From Callorhinus ursinus (Eukaryota; Chordata; Mammalia; Carnivora; Otariidae), in assembly GCF_003265705.1 (NCBI RefSeq), contig NW_020313044.1, positions 1,280,463 to 1,344,462 of the forward strand: a stretch of 64,000 bases of DNA, given 5' to 3'. A program made the position numbers and the translations under genes. Shown here in pieces: positions 11,665-22,367 of this stretch. The notes below the pieces were generated by a model, which was given only the letters and a program-made list of their open reading frames with translations, was not told where the DNA came from and did no database searches. Position 1 is the first letter of the stretch. The number at the start of each line of letters is the position of its first letter.

Positions 11665-11830
11665 TTCTTTCTTTGACTGCTGTAATTCCCTTCTCTAGGG
11701 CCTCGTGAAATGCCTGCTCTCCAGACTCCAGCTTGTGGAGAACGCTGCTACCTGCCTTCTCAAATGTATAAAGAAACATAATTATCACCTACATCTTCAA
11801 ACCACTCTACTGAATTTGCATTCATGTAGG
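11665..11830 (+). mobile_element. L2/CR1-clade reverse transcriptase fragment
   Basis: Plus-strand translation gives DCCNSLL then, after one in-frame stop, CLLSRLQLVENAATCLL. This is the conserved C-terminal signature (DYCNSLL..LLxRLQLVQNAAARLL) of L2-clade LINE ORF2. The sequence beyond decays quickly. It is an ancient relic in intron 6. Confidence 0.6.
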
Positions 11831-12431
11831 GATCCCATACAAAGAACCTGTCCACCAACTCTGGGTCATTTCTCAAACACTCTCTATTCATCATCGCCAG
11901 TCATCTCTCTCATACTATTAATAGAAATATCTACCACCTTGAAAAGGTCTAGCAGCCAAATACTTGCATTAATGGGAGGAAACTCCAAGAGAAGAGAGCA
12001 TGAGATTAACTTTGCTTCCTTCAAATATCACAATCAGAAGAAAAATAATCAAAGCATTGCAAGGATGGGCCAGGTCTACCCATATCTTTAAGTATGGGGA
12101 TAAGAAATTAGCAGTATTTAAATTAGGTCAATTTGAAAATACAACCAAAATGTGCGAAGTTTGAGGAAATTTTACTTTCACTCAATACATTATCACTTCA
12201 GCCTCACAAGTCAAATTGAAGTTATTACATCTGCTTTAAAGAAAGCTTTCAGATATCTGTTCTACTATTGTAACCTATAGTTCAGAAATGCGATTAAAAG
12301 AGATAAGAAACCAGATTCAGGTAATTAGCAATAGGCCAAAATAATGAAATATACATCCCGGTCTCCTACAACTCACAGCACTACTCCATTTATTGAGTAT
12401 ATTCTACTCAATATGCTAACATCCTCTTTTC

Positions 12432-12617
12432 TTTTTTAAAGATTTTATTTATTTATTTGGGGGGGTGAGAGCAGGGGGAGGAGGAGAGAGAAAGGGACAG
12501 GAAGACTCTGCAATGAGCACAGAGCCCAACATGGGGTTCAATCTCATGACCCTGAGATCAAGACCTGAGCCGAAATCAAGAATTGGACACTCAACTGACT
12601 GAGCCACCCAGGAACCC
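12432..12617 (-). mobile_element. CAN-SINE type C
   Basis: Target repeat 'aacatcctctttt' on both sides. Isolated in intron 6. Confidence 0.9.
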
Positions 12618-13041
12618 CTAACATCCTCTTTTCTATCCACAGGCAAATCTGCAGAATTCAACATTATGTCCTGATGTTTATTAACCACTATTCTATTTAA
12701 TGTAAAGCACAACATATGTTAAGTTTTCTTAACGTTTTCTAGTGCTTAAAGAAATATAAAAATACAAATGCATTACATGTGAGTTATTCCACTGTATGTA
12801 AGGAAGCTGAAGGTAGCAGAAATAGCAGAGAATTACACACAACATAAAACATAGTCAAGGCATACCCTGAAGACTTCAGTCATCAAGATATAAATATTAG
12901 GGCAAACTGGCATCATCATTTTCTTACAAGTCAAATCATCTTAGAAACGTACAAAATGAGTAACACACACGTATGCATATTATTTCATTTTGAGCAGCCA
13001 TTAATTTTAACTAAATAAATCACTAAAACTAAAACATAATT

Positions 13042-13149
13042 TAAGATTTTATTTTTTTTAAATAACCTCTACACCCAACTTAGGGCTTGAGCTTACAACC
13101 CTAAGATCAAGAGTCGCACGCTCTACCAAATAAGCCAGCCAGGCACCCC
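13042..13149 (-). mobile_element. CAN-SINE type D, short
   Basis: Complement of head and short tail only ('taacctctacacccaac' to 'agccagccaggcacccc'). Confidence 0.75.
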
Positions 13150-13269
13150 AAAGAAGTGGCACACAAGTCCCCAAAGATGGGATTTCTTATGGGCATCAAA
13201 AGACATTAATGATTTAAGGAATATCTACCTCCTTGCCCTCTTCTTATTTTCTTTATTTTTTTAAGTTTG

Positions 13270-13458
13270 TTTTTTTTTAAGATTTTATTTATTTATTTGA
13301 GAGAGAGAATGAGATAGAGAGCATGAGGGGGGGAGGGTCAGAGAGAGAAGCAGACTCCCTGCTGAGCAGGGAGCCCGATGCGGGACTCGATCCTGGGACT
13401 CCAGGATCATGACCTGAGCCAAAAGCAGTCGCTTAACCAACTGAGCCACCCAGGCGCC
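13270..13458 (-). mobile_element. CAN-SINE type B
   Basis: Full-length minus copy. It is the last SINE before a 6.5-kb SINE-free stretch. Confidence 0.93.
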
Positions 13459-15361
13459 CTTGTCATTTTCTTTAAAGCAAGAATAATTTTGAAGAGATGT
13501 GTCAATTCTTTATTCTAACCAAGTTTTTAAGTCAGGAACTGTATATGATAGTTAGAAGTTCAAAAAATATGCCAAAAGTTCCATGGATCACTGATTCTGG
13601 CTACACATTCTACCCACCCACTTGGTTTACTTCACAAATGTATACATATGCACACTGTTTTCATCCTCAGTTTACACATTACAAACTGCAATTTGTCTTG
13701 TTACAGTTTCCTTAAAGTTCCTGATACTTGAAAAGAAGGGGAGGGATGGAAGGAAAAAGGGAAGAAGGGAAAGAGGGAGGGAAAATCAGACAACAATATG
13801 AATGCTTACATAAAGAAAACATGGAAAACTAAGGAAGGTCTCAACTCCAAATATTAAAAAGACTTACCCATAAAAGTTCACAACAGTACAGAAACTCTTT
13901 TTAAAAAAAAAGATGGGCTACCCAGAAAATAAAACTCCTAAATTCACATTATCAGAACCAAGACCTGTAAGAACTAATGAAAATCTGTATGATAAACTAC
14001 CTTTCAAGAGTTGCTGCTTCCTAATTTAAAAACAAATGAAGAGAAGCCACCCAATATGCATCAATAAATAATTACCATATAATTAATCATCAAAACCTGG
14101 ATACATACGAGAGTGAAAAGAAGAGCTACTAATAATTACATGAGAAGGAAACATAAACCAGGACTCTTCTGAGAAAATGGGGTATACTAACACCTTTCCA
14201 AGTGGAGATCAGTACAATAAATCAAATCATAATGTTGCATCCATACGATAGAGATCTTTGCAGTGAAAACAAAAGAATATGCTCTCTATATTCCAGTAAG
14301 AAAAGACTTCCCAATACACTATTAACAGACTTAAAAAAAAAAAAACACATGGTGCAAAACAGTGTGTGCAGTATGCTACTTTCCTGTTAAAAAACTAAGC
14401 AAATATTTACTTACATTTGCATAACGAAACTCTGGAACAAACACAGAGAAAACCAACATGGGGGCAAAGGAGTGGATATGGGTAAAAGCAAGAAACTTTA
14501 GTGAATTTTTTTTTTTTAACCAGGTGAATGATTTACTCATTAAAAAAGTAGCAACCACACCCCATGCCCAAAATATAAGTAACTTCATAGGTTTTAAACT
14601 AAAAAAGTTTGTTGGACAAATTATTTCACTTCAGTGCAAAAGAAAAACCTCCACATAGACCTAAATTATAAATTCTAAACATGAAAAGTCTGAATTAATG
14701 TGGCTTTACAATAAATTACTGTGCATCAATATTTTCATTTCATGAAGGAGAAAGTAACCAGGTTCTTGTACTATCTCAACCATCAAGGCATAGAACAACA
14801 AAATATAATGTAGCCAGAAATTGGATGTTAATTTTCCAAAGTCACAAAAGTTAAAAAACTACCGTGATGCTTCCCAATACAATGACTGCACCGGTCTACT
14901 GACTTGTGACTTTCATCAAGAAAAACTTCCTATTTTTTAAAGTTTGTGTGAACTTTGTATTGAATCTATCCCTCCACCTTCTATTTCTCACCCTTTGCCT
15001 ACATTCCGATATGCTAAGTTTCTTTGCAAAAAAAAAACAAAAACAAAAACAAAAAACACCACTCTATTCTTACAAAATAAACAATGCTTAAGTTAGAAGG
15101 AAAACATGCAAACCCCACAAAATATCTAACATATACTCTGCCTTCAATACCCTTTCCTTATTACTCAAATTGAGAACAACTTATTCAGAAAAAAATACCA
15201 CATTCATACATTACATGGATGTGTCACCCATGATTACATGTAATAACCAAAAGAACTGCTTTGTTTAGTACTTAAAAGGTCCACCTGAGTTTGTGCCAAG
15301 CCCTAAAAAGCATATTCTTTAAAAATTCTCCCTCCAAGTAGGGTATTTAAAATATTCTCAC

Positions 15362-15503
15362 CTGTTCAGTAATTGAACTCAAATCATTAGATGAGAAATC
15401 TTCCTCTTCATTCTCAAAAAACTCATAGTAATTTTCCAGAAGTCCAGCCATTATCCTGCTCACTATTTCTTGCTCTTTCAGATCTTCCACATCTGTGTAA
15501 ATG
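15362..15503 (-). CDS. FAM13B: FAM13B exon 6: end of RhoGAP-like domain
   Basis: The 142-bp exon lies between the acceptor ttcttag at 15504-15510 and the donor CAG|GTGAG at 15361-15357. It completes codon 183 (CAC, His) and ends exactly after Gln230. It encodes the last helices of the GAP fold (about residues 184-212, including the [16 protein letters not shown] stretch) and then an acidic Ser-rich tail. Phase is consistent with both neighbours (1 nt + 47 codons). Confidence 0.94.
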
Positions 15504-15584
15504 CTAAGAATAAAAGTCTAAATTGAATTGAGAGTCCTTAAATCAAATACAGGTAAAATTAGAAGACAACCAATGAGTCACTTA

Positions 15585-15690
15585 ATAAACCTGAGCAATT
15601 TATGTCATCATTCTGTGCCTCAGTTTTCCCATCTGTAAAGCCTACCTAATTTGTACCCTCTTCACAGAAATGCTGGATTAATCAGATCTA
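15585..15690 (+). mobile_element. MIR fragment
   Basis: 'aacctgagcaatttatgtcatcattctgtgcctcagttttcccatctgtaaa' is the MIR core. It fills much of the 0.3-kb intron between exons 5 and 6. Confidence 0.65.
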
Positions 15691-15805
15691 CTATAAAAAA
15701 TAATGGTTCACCAACCAACCTATGATCACTGGCAGATAGTATAATGACTCTATTTCACAAATTCAATTTTTTTTTGATTACATAAAAATTTGTGGAAAAA
15801 CTTAC

Positions 15806-15983
15806 TGGAAGACATCTGGACCAAAGACAGCAGCCAAAGAGTTTGCAGACCAAATTTCTTCATGATGTGATGCTACATTGGCTAAAAATCTACACAGAAA
15901 CTTTAACAAACTGTAATTAACAGGTGGAAGCTGCTGTAAAAGGAACCTCAACTTTCTTCCAAATTCATCTTCATTATTATAAT
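15806..15983 (-). CDS. FAM13B: FAM13B exon 5: central/C-terminal RhoGAP-like helices
   Basis: A 178-bp exon with acceptor tttatag at 15984-15990 and donor CCA|GTAAG at 15805-15801. It encodes residues 124-182: an LLQQLP motif, the core helix [13 protein letters not shown], and the SLAAVFGP motif near residues 172-179. That motif corresponds to the NLAxVFGP block of RhoGAP domains, but the position of the Rho-contacting Asn is Ser172 here. Phases are 2 nt + 58 codons + 2 nt, matching exons 4 and 6. No frameshift or stop is seen. Confidence 0.95.
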
Positions 15984-16970
15984 CTATAAAAACATAATGA
16001 CAGGTTTTTTTAATGAAGTAAAAGCAAAGCTCAGATATTTTGCCAGGTTCACATTACTCCACCCACATCACCTTTTTACTATTAACAATTCAAAACCTCT
16101 TCACTTCCTCTACCAGAGGCCAAATGCCTTAGAGCTTCACATTTCACTTATTAAGTGGAAGAGAGGAGTTGGAGAAGAAGGAGCTCAACCCCCCAATTGC
16201 TGAAGGATGTTTTCCTCATTTATTACTCATCGGCCCAAATTCTCTAATTTATTTTTTTTTAATTCTCATCATACTGTCTCTTGCATGACTGTACCTGTAT
16301 TTCCAAAGCACTGCCAACTATAAGAAGTCAGAATGCACTGACCAATGCTAGTCAACAACTATGAGTGAACAAAGAAGATTTAACCCACACCACTGAAAAC
16401 CTCACCCAACAAATACAAATCAGCCTTTCTTTTCTTTATTTGGCTTAAAGTCTGATGTCCAGATTGGTATTTTATTTCCTTCAGGCAGGAGTCCAAGAAC
16501 AAGGTCCAAGTATATTCTGAACCTGGAATCAGAGATGTACTTCTGGTTTTTCCTAGGACGTTCTATCAAACCAGAGATAAATAATATCTTACAGCAACAT
16601 CACCACTAAGGAACAGCACTATCTTTGGGTATTATGCCACACATACCACTTTATATGTATTTCTCTTCTTTCCCAACCCTCCTATTCCTTGTTCTTGTCT
16701 CCTGCCTTGCCTTCTTCTCCTCCTCTGCACCCTGTAGCTTAGGCTTCCTAAGACCAATCATAAAGGTAAATAGGACTACAGGGATCGAAGAAGTTGCCAG
16801 TACCTTGACTAGACCATACAGACCCAAAAAGCATATGTCCCCAAATGCGAACATGAGAAATGAATCTCAGAACTACAATAATTACTGTATACATGTCAAA
16901 ATTTCTACAAGATAAAAAGACTTTGAAATCAATGGTAAATGACCAATTGGTAAGAACCAAAGTATACTAC
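15984..16970. other. FAM13B intron 4
   Basis: Single-copy sequence with no SINE and no credible additional exon. Confidence 0.7.
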
Positions 16971-17183
16971 CTTGAGAAAGCTGCATCAAGTGAATATGCA
17001 AACTGCCAGGGATGACAGGTTCAGGAAGTTCTTGGAGGAAAAACCTAAGGAGACTAATAGCCGAGGGAACATCTGCTTCCTTGACCAGGTCCACCTCCTC
17101 CCCACTGTCGTATCTCTGCCGAAGCCACTCCACTGTCTCAGCATTTCCATTGACTTGAAAAAGTCCTTGTTGCTCCAGACCTC
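16971..17183 (-). CDS. FAM13B: FAM13B exon 4: RhoGAP-like 'finger' and LPEP region
   Basis: This 213-bp exon follows the acceptor aatgtag at 17184-17190 and ends at donor CAAG|GTAGTA (16970-16965). It encodes residues 53-123. The GLFQVNGN motif (59-66) occupies the place of the arginine-finger loop, with Gln62 (codon CAA, 17155-17157) instead of Arg. The [12 protein letters not shown] block (97-108) is the usual LLKxFLRELPEP block with Arg99 and Gln103 in place of Lys and Arg. The rest of the fold signature is well kept and the frame is open, so this is a functional exon of an atypical GAP domain. Confidence 0.96.
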
Positions 17184-17606
17184 CTACATTAGTTCAAAGT
17201 AAAAATTAAAGAAGCTTCAACTTCAACTACTTGGCCGTATATATTCATTTTCCAATCAACTTAAAATACTCACTTTTGAAAAGCCCTTCTTGGCTCTCCT
17301 TACTGGGCTAAACACCTTCAGATCACACATTTAGACACATAACTATCTCTGTCCCGAGGGATAATCTATTTTATCCACCCCACCTCCATTAAAAATATTC
17401 CTCTTACCACCCCACTAAAAAATGCTATATGCTGGGCATTTCTAAGTATATGACTTTACATAAGAAATTTCTATCACTTTTCCTTACTATATTTTGGACT
17501 TTCCACACTGGGGAAAAAAAAAAAAAAGGAAAAAAATCCAAGGTCAAAAGGGATAAGTTGTGTTTATTAAAACAAAGGCTAGCCCTCAAGGTAAGGAAAT
17601 GTATAC

Positions 17607-17798
17607 CATGTTCCTCAATATAGTCCACAACGTGGCGGACTATGAACGGAACCTCATTGTCTGGATGTCCTCCCTGCTGCAGCTCATCAAGTGGAATTCC
17701 AAATATTTTGTTAGCAAGAACGGAGTTGCAGTTACTCAAGGAAGGGGAGGAGCTCTTCCTCATATCTTTTTTGCAGCCAGAAATCAAAGCTGTCTTTT
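17607..17798 (-). CDS. FAM13B: FAM13B exon 3: start codon and N terminus
   Basis: The 192-bp exon follows a ttggcag acceptor (17799-17805) and ends with donor CATG|GTATAC at 17606. The start codon is at 17763-17761; coding sequence covers 157 nt (52 codons and one base), and the preceding 35 nt are treated as 5' UTR. The Met is chosen because the protein then starts [19 protein letters not shown], the N terminus I recall for human FAM13B. The upstream in-frame codons of the exon contain no stop, so an N-terminally longer isoform cannot be excluded. The end of the exon ([11 protein letters not shown] through DYIEEHG) begins the RhoGAP-like fold. The pyrimidine tract in front is a TTTTTG simple repeat. 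Confidence 0.94.
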
Positions 17799-19047
17799 CT
17801 GCCAAATGAAAGACAAAAACAAAAACAAAAACAAAAACAAAAAAAAGACTAATAATCAACAGGTGACAATATGATTAAATACATTACAAAAAATGCTTTA
17901 CACCTGAATGTGTTTTTTTATCATTACATATGTTCCAGTTTTCAGGCCCACAATGTATTCTACAAATAAAGCTCAATACAATCATCCATTTTCTCTACTA
18001 GTTTGTGCATTTATCAAACAATGGCAAATTCATCATTAAACTTAACAAAGGACATTAATGTCCCAAAGACAAATTAAGGGGCAAATGTGGCTCCAAGAGG
18101 ACCTTTACTGACCAAGCTTAATGACACAGGTAAAAAGCCAAACCCAATCATTTCTGGACTGTGCTATATGAAGCACATCTAACTTCTTAATTTATAAGCA
18201 CCCAAAACAGGAAAGAATCACTTTTTATAAAGTACTGGGCTGAAAATCACTTTTTATCAATGATGGGCTAGTAAGAACAAGATCAACCAGCTCTTATTTC
18301 TACATGACAGAGCAGCCAAAATATGTTTTTATAAATGAAGGAATTTTTCAGTTCTAGACGTCAACTTTCAAATGGGAATGTTCATCAATCCTGCTGTTTC
18401 ATTAATTATTGCAAAGAAAAATTTCCACAGCCAGTCTCGCTCAGAAGAAATGTTATTTGTCTTAACTTTGTAGGAATGGTGATCAGTAAAGCAGTGAAAG
18501 AAGACAATGTTTCAAATATCTGAAGCATCAGAGAACAAGTAATCCCAAGAAAAATTTGTTTCCTAAAATACTTATTACTTTATGTGGGAAATTAGTATTT
18601 TCAAAAGAAAAACTTTTTTTTGAAAAAAAGTTGTTAATGAACAAAATGACACCAACTGGGCTTTTTTTTCATCACACCAGAGAAACAATTCCTTTCTCAC
18701 TACAAGAGAGAACAGAGTAAAACAATAAATCTACTCAATATTCTAAAGTTTGCAAAAATAACTTCTATATAAGTTACATAATAGCTGTACCCCAGTCAAT
18801 CAAGAGTGTCGCAGTGTGACTGGGAAACAATCCATTCAACTTACAGAAACAACAGAAATTAACTCAGGGGAAGTAAAATGCCATAAATTTATATAATTTA
18901 GACAAGCAAAATCCATTCTTCAACATATCCGGTGCCAGCTAATAACTACAAAACCTCAAGTTAATAATCAAATAGCAGCAACAGGAGATAAACTCCAAAA
19001 TTCCTGTGGATTTATACAGCATGGGAGTCACCATTTTGAAAACTTAC
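17799..19047. other. FAM13B intron 2
   Basis: 1.25-kb intron without recognisable repeats apart from the simple repeat at its 3' end. Confidence 0.65.
17814..17846. repeat. (AAAAAC)n simple repeat at the exon 3 acceptor
   Basis: About five AAAAAC units. On the transcribed strand it reads TTTTTG and forms the pyrimidine-rich region in front of the ttggcag acceptor. Confidence 0.9.
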
Positions 19048-19057
19048 CTTTGAGTAC

Positions 19058-19126
19058 TTAAACACCTAAGTTTAAAAAATGGCTTCTGCACCAGCTACCC
19101 TCACTGAGCAAGCATTCTTTTGTCAT
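19058..19126 (-). other. uORF 2 in the FAM13B leader
   Basis: An ATG at 19126-19124 starts one base beyond the stop of the first uORF and runs 22 codons to TAA at 19060-19058. It ends 10 bases before the exon donor, so both uORFs are complete within exon 2. Confidence 0.4.
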
Positions 19127-19174
19127 TTATGGCTGTTTGAGATTATGGCAGAAGATCAGCCTGTAGTTCCTCAT
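19127..19174 (-). other. uORF 1 in the FAM13B leader
   Basis: An ATG at 19174-19172 opens 15 codons ending in TAA at 19129-19127, all inside the proposed leader exon. It would be read before the main start if this exon is in the mRNA. The peptide has no recognisable motif. Confidence 0.4.
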
Positions 19175-19784
19175 TGAAGAAACACAGAACTCGATCAGTA
19201 CTTCAGCAGTTAATCTAGAAGAAAAAAAAACAATTTTCATTTCCTAAACCATCTCATATTATGAGAAGCAACTAGAATAAGCAGTGAAATCCATTTAGGA
19301 GGGTAACTATACTGAAAACCATTCTTCTGCCTGAAAATTTGCCCGTGACTTAGTTAGAGGCAAAATCTTGCACAAGGTTTCAAATTATGATGGCCAACCT
19401 GGATAAGAATCTTTCTGGTAAAAACAAATAAAAGCATTACAAAGGAGAATCTTTAACAGTACAGATCTTCAGAGATTACACCACTCAATCCATTTTCTTC
19501 AATGGATCCTTCATTTGAACACACACACACCCCGCCCACCTCCACTGGGTCCTCATATACTCAAAACAAACACAGAAACATTTTCAGATCAAAGAAATGA
19601 AGACATGATTTTAAGCTTGGAAAAGCACTTACGTACTTTCTTCTTTTCTTTGTATACAGCAAATATTTTTTTAGCAAGAATGCAGTTGTCTGAACTTTCT
19701 GGTTTGGAGAGACAATACCACATGTTGGAAAAAAGCACTTAACAGAACCAGAAAAGCTAACATTCAAATATTAACTCCACCATC

Positions 19785-19885
19785 CTACACATGTGACTCC
19801 CATGTCTTCATGTCTCTAATCTCAGGTTTCCTTTATATAAGAGTAATAACTATACAGCTGTTTAACTGAGGTAATACATGAAGGT
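19785..19885 (+). mobile_element. MIR fragment
   Basis: 'catgtctctaatctcaggtttcctttatataag' and 'tttaactgaggtaatac' follow the MIR pattern, diverged. Confidence 0.4.
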
Positions 19886-19980
19886 AGTAGACAGAGAACC
19901 AGTTTTCTTTCTTCTTTGTATTAAACGTTAAAAGACCAGCGAACAGGCTGGGGAGAGAGGAGACCTATTTGACAATGCGT

Positions 19981-20190
19981 TTTTTTTTTTTTTAAATATA
20001 TATTCTTTTTTTTTTTTTAAGATTTTATTTATTTATTTATGAAAGACAGAGAGAGAGAGAGAGAGAGGGGCAGAGGGAGAAGCAGGCTCCCAAGGAGCAG
20101 GGAGCCCGACGCGGGACTCGATCCCAGGACTCTGGGATCATGACCTGAGCCGAAGGCAAACGCCCAACCATCCGAGCCACCCAGGCGCCC
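19981..20190 (-). mobile_element. CAN-SINE type A-like
   Basis: Flanked by 'gacaatgcgttt' on both sides. First SINE upstream of exon 2, about 0.77 kb away. Confidence 0.93.
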
Positions 20191-20368
20191 GACAATGCGT
20201 TTAATATTTGGTCTCATTTGTGAACTATTATTTCATCACCCCCTGTGAATTCCAGTAATCTACTTTAAAAACCTTTTAATAAGCTCAGGAAACTATGCTA
20301 CAGCACTCTGCTCAAGAGAGTCCAGGTAAGCAGAAGAGTAGTATCATTCAGTGTGGTTTTCAAAAATG

Positions 20369-20563
20369 GCACCTGGGTGGCTCAGTCGTTAAGCATCTGC
20401 CTTCAGCTCAGGTCATGATCCCAGGGTCCTGGGATCGAGCCCCGCATCGGGCTCCCTGCTCAGCAGGAGGCCTGCTTCTCCCTCTCCCACTCCCCCTGCT
20501 TGTGTTCCCTCTCTCACAGTGTCTCTCTCTGTCAAATAAATAAATAAAATCTTAAAAAAAAAA
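20369..20563 (+). mobile_element. CAN-SINE type A
   Basis: Complete head 'gcacctgggtggctcagtcgttaagc', body and A-tail. Confidence 0.94.
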
Positions 20564-21109
20564 AGAAATAATTTAACTTAAAAAAAAATGTCTTATTAGT
20601 AACATGTATGTCCAGGAGGAACATGAAAAATGGAGGGGAAGGAAAACCACATTCCCACAACAAATCTTCGGTAGATGATTACTTCCCAAATATCCTGAAA
20701 TGCCTGCTAAAACATGTAGCCTATTCACCTGAAACACAGCTTCAAAGTTAAGTTACAGATCTTTTAGAGAGGTTAACTTCAGGGATAAAATGTTTAATGA
20801 ACTTATAGTAAAAGTCAGGTTGATACCTTCATGACATGAAGAAAAAGGGGATTTGCTTGATGTACAGTAAATGAACACTCATTAGAAGAGTTTTGTCAGA
20901 GGCAAGTTCTATGTTCACTAAAATGGGTACTCAAGTGTTTCTGTGCCTTGTCAATGAAACCAGGAATCAGCACAGTGCAAAAGCATTTAGACTGGAGAGT
21001 GGCCCAAAATAACATTCCTGCAAAATGCAAAGTAGTTTTGACATTATTTAATCCTGTTCCCCACTCCCTGTCAGAGCTTAAATCATGTAAATATTCCCTT
21101 TCTATCTGT

Positions 21110-21725
21110 AGTGGGTTCAACAGTGTTCCCCAAAAAACTCATGTTCACCCAGGAGTTCAAAATGTGAACTTACTTGGAAATAGGATCTTTGCATATGCAA
21201 TTAGTTAAGGATCTCAAGAGGAAATCATCCTGAGGGTGCCTGGGTGGCTTGGCCAGTTAAGCCTCTGCCCAGGGTCCTGGGATAGAGTCCCATGTTGCAC
21301 TCCCTGCTCAGCGGGGAGCCTGCTTCTCCCTCTCCCTCTGATGCTCCCCCCTGCTTGTGCTCTCTCTCTGGCTCTCTCTCTCAAATAAAATCTTAAAAAA
21401 AAAAAATCATCCTGGTTTTAGGGTGAGTCCTAAATCCAATGACTGGTGTTCTTATAAGGAGAAGATAGAACACATAGAGACACAAAGAGGGGAAGAAGGC
21501 CATGTGAAGATGGAGGGAGAAACTGCGAGTTATGCTGTCACAAGACAAGAAACACCAGGAGCCACCAAAAGCTGGAAGAGGCAAAGGAAGATTCCTCCCC
21601 AGAACCTCTGGAGGGAATATGGCCCTGCCCACACCTTGATTTTAGCTTGCTGGCCTCTCTAGATCTGTGAGGAAAAAATTTCTATTGTTTTATTAGAGTT
21701 ATTCTGTTTTAGTAATTTCATTACT
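21110..21725 (+). mobile_element. MLT1-type (ERVL-MaLR) LTR, split by a SINE
   Basis: Order of blocks fits MLT1-like LTRs: 'gttccccaaaaaactcatgtt', 'tggaaataggatctttgca', 'aatccaatgactggtgttcttataag', 'ccatgtgaagatgg', 'cacaccttgattttagc', 'ctgtgaggaaaaaatttctattgtt'. A CAN-SINE at 21234-21408 divides it. No internal retroviral sequence is present. Confidence 0.75.
21234..21408 (+). mobile_element. CAN-SINE inside the MLT1-type LTR
   Basis: Shortened head ('gcctctgcccagggtcctggg'); 'aaatcatcctg' duplicated on both sides. Confidence 0.9.
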
Positions 21726-21960
21726 ACAGAAAATTCATGTGACATCTAAACTACAAAATCCAATCATCAAAGAAAATAGTAGCAGGTACCACAGAAAAAT
21801 GTCCCAAAGAGATCTGATGTAATGTCTTAGAATCAATAAAAGCAAAGAAAGCAGTTAATCAATAAAAGGCTTGACAAGAGAATACAATGTTCAGACTTTC
21901 AAAGTAACCAATGATTTCCAAAAGCATAATTTTATTATAAATCAGAACAGCAAAATCATT

Positions 21961-22072
21961 TTAAGATTTTTTTTAATTTTAAGTACAATATACCCCCCCA
22001 ACATGGGACTCAAACTCCCAACCCCAAGATCAAGAGTTGCATGCTCTACTGACTGAGCCAGCCAGGCGCCCC
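21961..22072 (-). mobile_element. CAN-SINE type D
   Basis: Short minus copy from a T-rich tail complement to 'gagccagccaggcgcccc'. Confidence 0.75.
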
Positions 22073-22367
22073 TAAAACAGCAAAATCATGTTATATACAA
22101 ATGACTGTTGCCTCCTATAGTGGTACTGACAACAAATAAGAAATCATTTTGAATTTTATATCATGAGACAAGAGCGATTAAAAAAAAGGCAATTAAATAC
22201 CAATCTTCAATAACAGTGGGTGATAAGTACATTCAGGAAAGTGTACCTTCATCTACCAGGCTATCAACTTGAGTTCTGCTGAAGATCAAGGTATTTCTGC
22301 ATTCCATTCAGTTCCACTTATATATATGTATATATGATAGCAACATACACCTTTCTTAATAGCACAG

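Larger units (their letters stand above)
9262..15361. other. FAM13B intron 6, mostly single-copy
   Basis: 6.1-kb AT-rich intron with one MIR, one L2 RT relic and only three SINEs (12.4-13.5 kb). Remaining stretches (9.3-10.2, 10.5-11.6, 12.7-13.0 and 13.5-15.3 kb) show nothing identifiable. Confidence 0.7.
19048..19214 (-). other. FAM13B: FAM13B exon 2, untranslated (5' UTR)
   Basis: A 167-bp segment is bounded on the minus strand by a strong acceptor (pyrimidine run then cttctag at 19215-19221) and a near-perfect donor AAAG|GTAAGT at 19047-19042. It lies 1.25 kb upstream of the start-codon exon and has stops in all useful frames, so it fits a non-coding leader exon. It contains two short upstream open reading frames, at 19127-19174 and 19058-19126. 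The call rests on splice-site quality and position, not on transcripts. Confidence 0.7.

Noticed and set aside
16625..16915. 96-codon plus-strand open frame within intron 4
   Set aside because: No similarity recognised. It lies within an intron on the antisense strand and lacks splice or promoter support.
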